Both the position numbers and the translations under genes were made by a program. Source: Ruminococcaceae bacterium UBA1320 (lineage in GTDB: Bacteria; Bacillota; Clostridia; Oscillospirales; Ethanoligenentaceae). Taken from it: a stretch of 5,714 nt of DNA. Below the pieces are notes generated by a model that did no database searches, was not told the DNA's origin, and saw only the letters and a list, made by a program, of their open reading frames with translations. Location: assembly GCA_002306975.1 (NCBI GenBank), contig DBTI01000134.1, positions 7,639 to 13,352 of the forward strand, given 5' to 3'. This document shows positions 5,238-5,714 of this stretch, piece after piece (the first letter of the stretch is position 1; every line of letters begins with the position of its first letter).

Positions 5238-5714
5238 TTATTCCCTGATAAACTGCACCAATTCCTTGTTGAACTTTTCTAACTGATCATAGAAAAGGAA
5301 ATGCCCACACGATTCAAAGGGCACTAACTTTGCATTTCGGATACCGTTTTTTTGCGCGATGGCTAATGGGTAAAGACATACCTGGTCATTTAGACCGTGC
5401 AGGATCATGGTAGGCACATTGATTGTTTTTAAATCATCAAACAGCACCTCGTTCAACCATGCGTTCGCGACTGCCGCGGTCGACCAGCTCGCCGCGCGCA
5501 ACCCCAACTGAAAGATCCAATCTGAGATACCGGCCGAAACTTTATTATAAAAAACCATCTTACCAAACCCCATGAGCATGCTGGGGCGATCGGTATATGT
5601 GCCCTTAATAATATCGGTGACAGCCTGCGTTTGCAGACCATATGGGAAATTAGGGCGCTGGATAAGGCTTGGCGCTGCCGCCGCAAACAGAGCGAGTTTG
5701 GATACCCCGTAGAC
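5238..5714 (-). CDS. Alpha/beta hydrolase, C-terminal part (5' end outside window)
   Basis: 158 residues are visible, open to the window edge at 5714, so the N-terminal part is missing. The frame reads VYGVSKLALFAAAAPS at its start, the strand and turn that normally follow the nucleophile elbow; the GxSxG serine must lie just outside. A cap region follows (about 20-90, with a Trp-Ser-Thr segment near 76-78). Then comes the strand VPTMILHGLNDQV, giving catalytic Asp110, and SCGHFLFYDQLEKFN, giving catalytic His138. The pattern fits the esterase / non-heme chloroperoxidase-like branch; most likely a carboxylesterase-type enzyme of unknown substrate, cytosolic. An internal ATG at 5579 is not the start, because conserved sequence continues upstream of it. 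It converges on the small gene, with a shared terminator. Confidence 0.88.
   Translation of the reverse strand, partial: VYGVSKLALFAAAAPSLIQRPNFPYGLQTQAVTDIIKGTYTDRPSMLMGFGKMVFYNKVSAGISDWIFQLGLRAASWSTAAVANAWLNEVLFDDLKTINVPTMILHGLNDQVCLYPLAIAQKNGIRNAKLVPFESCGHFLFYDQLEKFNKELVQFIRE

Noticed and set aside
5453..5686. A 77-codon minus-strand frame
   Set aside because: It is a shadow of the alpha/beta hydrolase, whose conserved sequence is in the other frame through to the window edge.

Overview
The window looks like a chromosomal piece from a moderately AT-rich, low-GC Gram-positive anaerobe, most likely a clostridium of the Oscillospiraceae/Ruminococcaceae type. This is inferred from strong GGAG/GAGGTG ribosome binding sites, TTG starts, a Ser-rich lipoprotein, a bacteriohemerythrin, a TVP38/TMEM64 membrane protein and an XRE regulator typical of that group. 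No rRNA, tRNA, CRISPR array, transposase or integrase is visible.

Layout, left to right. A plus-strand lipoprotein gene (120-848) ends at a hairpin terminator. A plus-strand YgaP/DUF2892-like membrane protein (1031-1489) follows. A two-tier hairpin (1513-1563) separates it from two minus-strand genes: a stand-alone condensation-domain acyltransferase-like protein (2855 down to 1569) and, upstream of it, a TVP38/TMEM64 (VTT) membrane protein (3667 down to 2987). A 305-base intergenic region (3668-3972) then leads to a plus-strand bacteriohemerythrin (3973-4380). A terminator lies between that gene and a minus-strand XRE regulator (4770 down to 4444). The regulator is divergent from a small plus-strand gene (4895-5104), and a palindrome overlaps that gene's promoter. 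After a further bidirectional hairpin comes the 3' part of a minus-strand alpha/beta hydrolase, cut by the window edge.

The genes are mostly single-gene units in alternating directions, closed by hairpins, so no pathway is evident. Hemerythrin, the membrane proteins and the hydrolase fit general envelope or oxygen-stress housekeeping, but that is only inference.

The most unusual structure is non-coding. A 33-45 base sequence occurs three times: at 2907-2951 (minus), 3701-3745 (plus) and 3866-3898 (plus). The first two copies lie as inverted repeats exactly either side of the VTT gene, each with an extended -10 box pointing inward. A perfect 19-bp inverted repeat lies between the second and third copies. 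This may be a small dispersed repeat or MITE family, a shared regulatory element, or (least likely) an invertible cassette.
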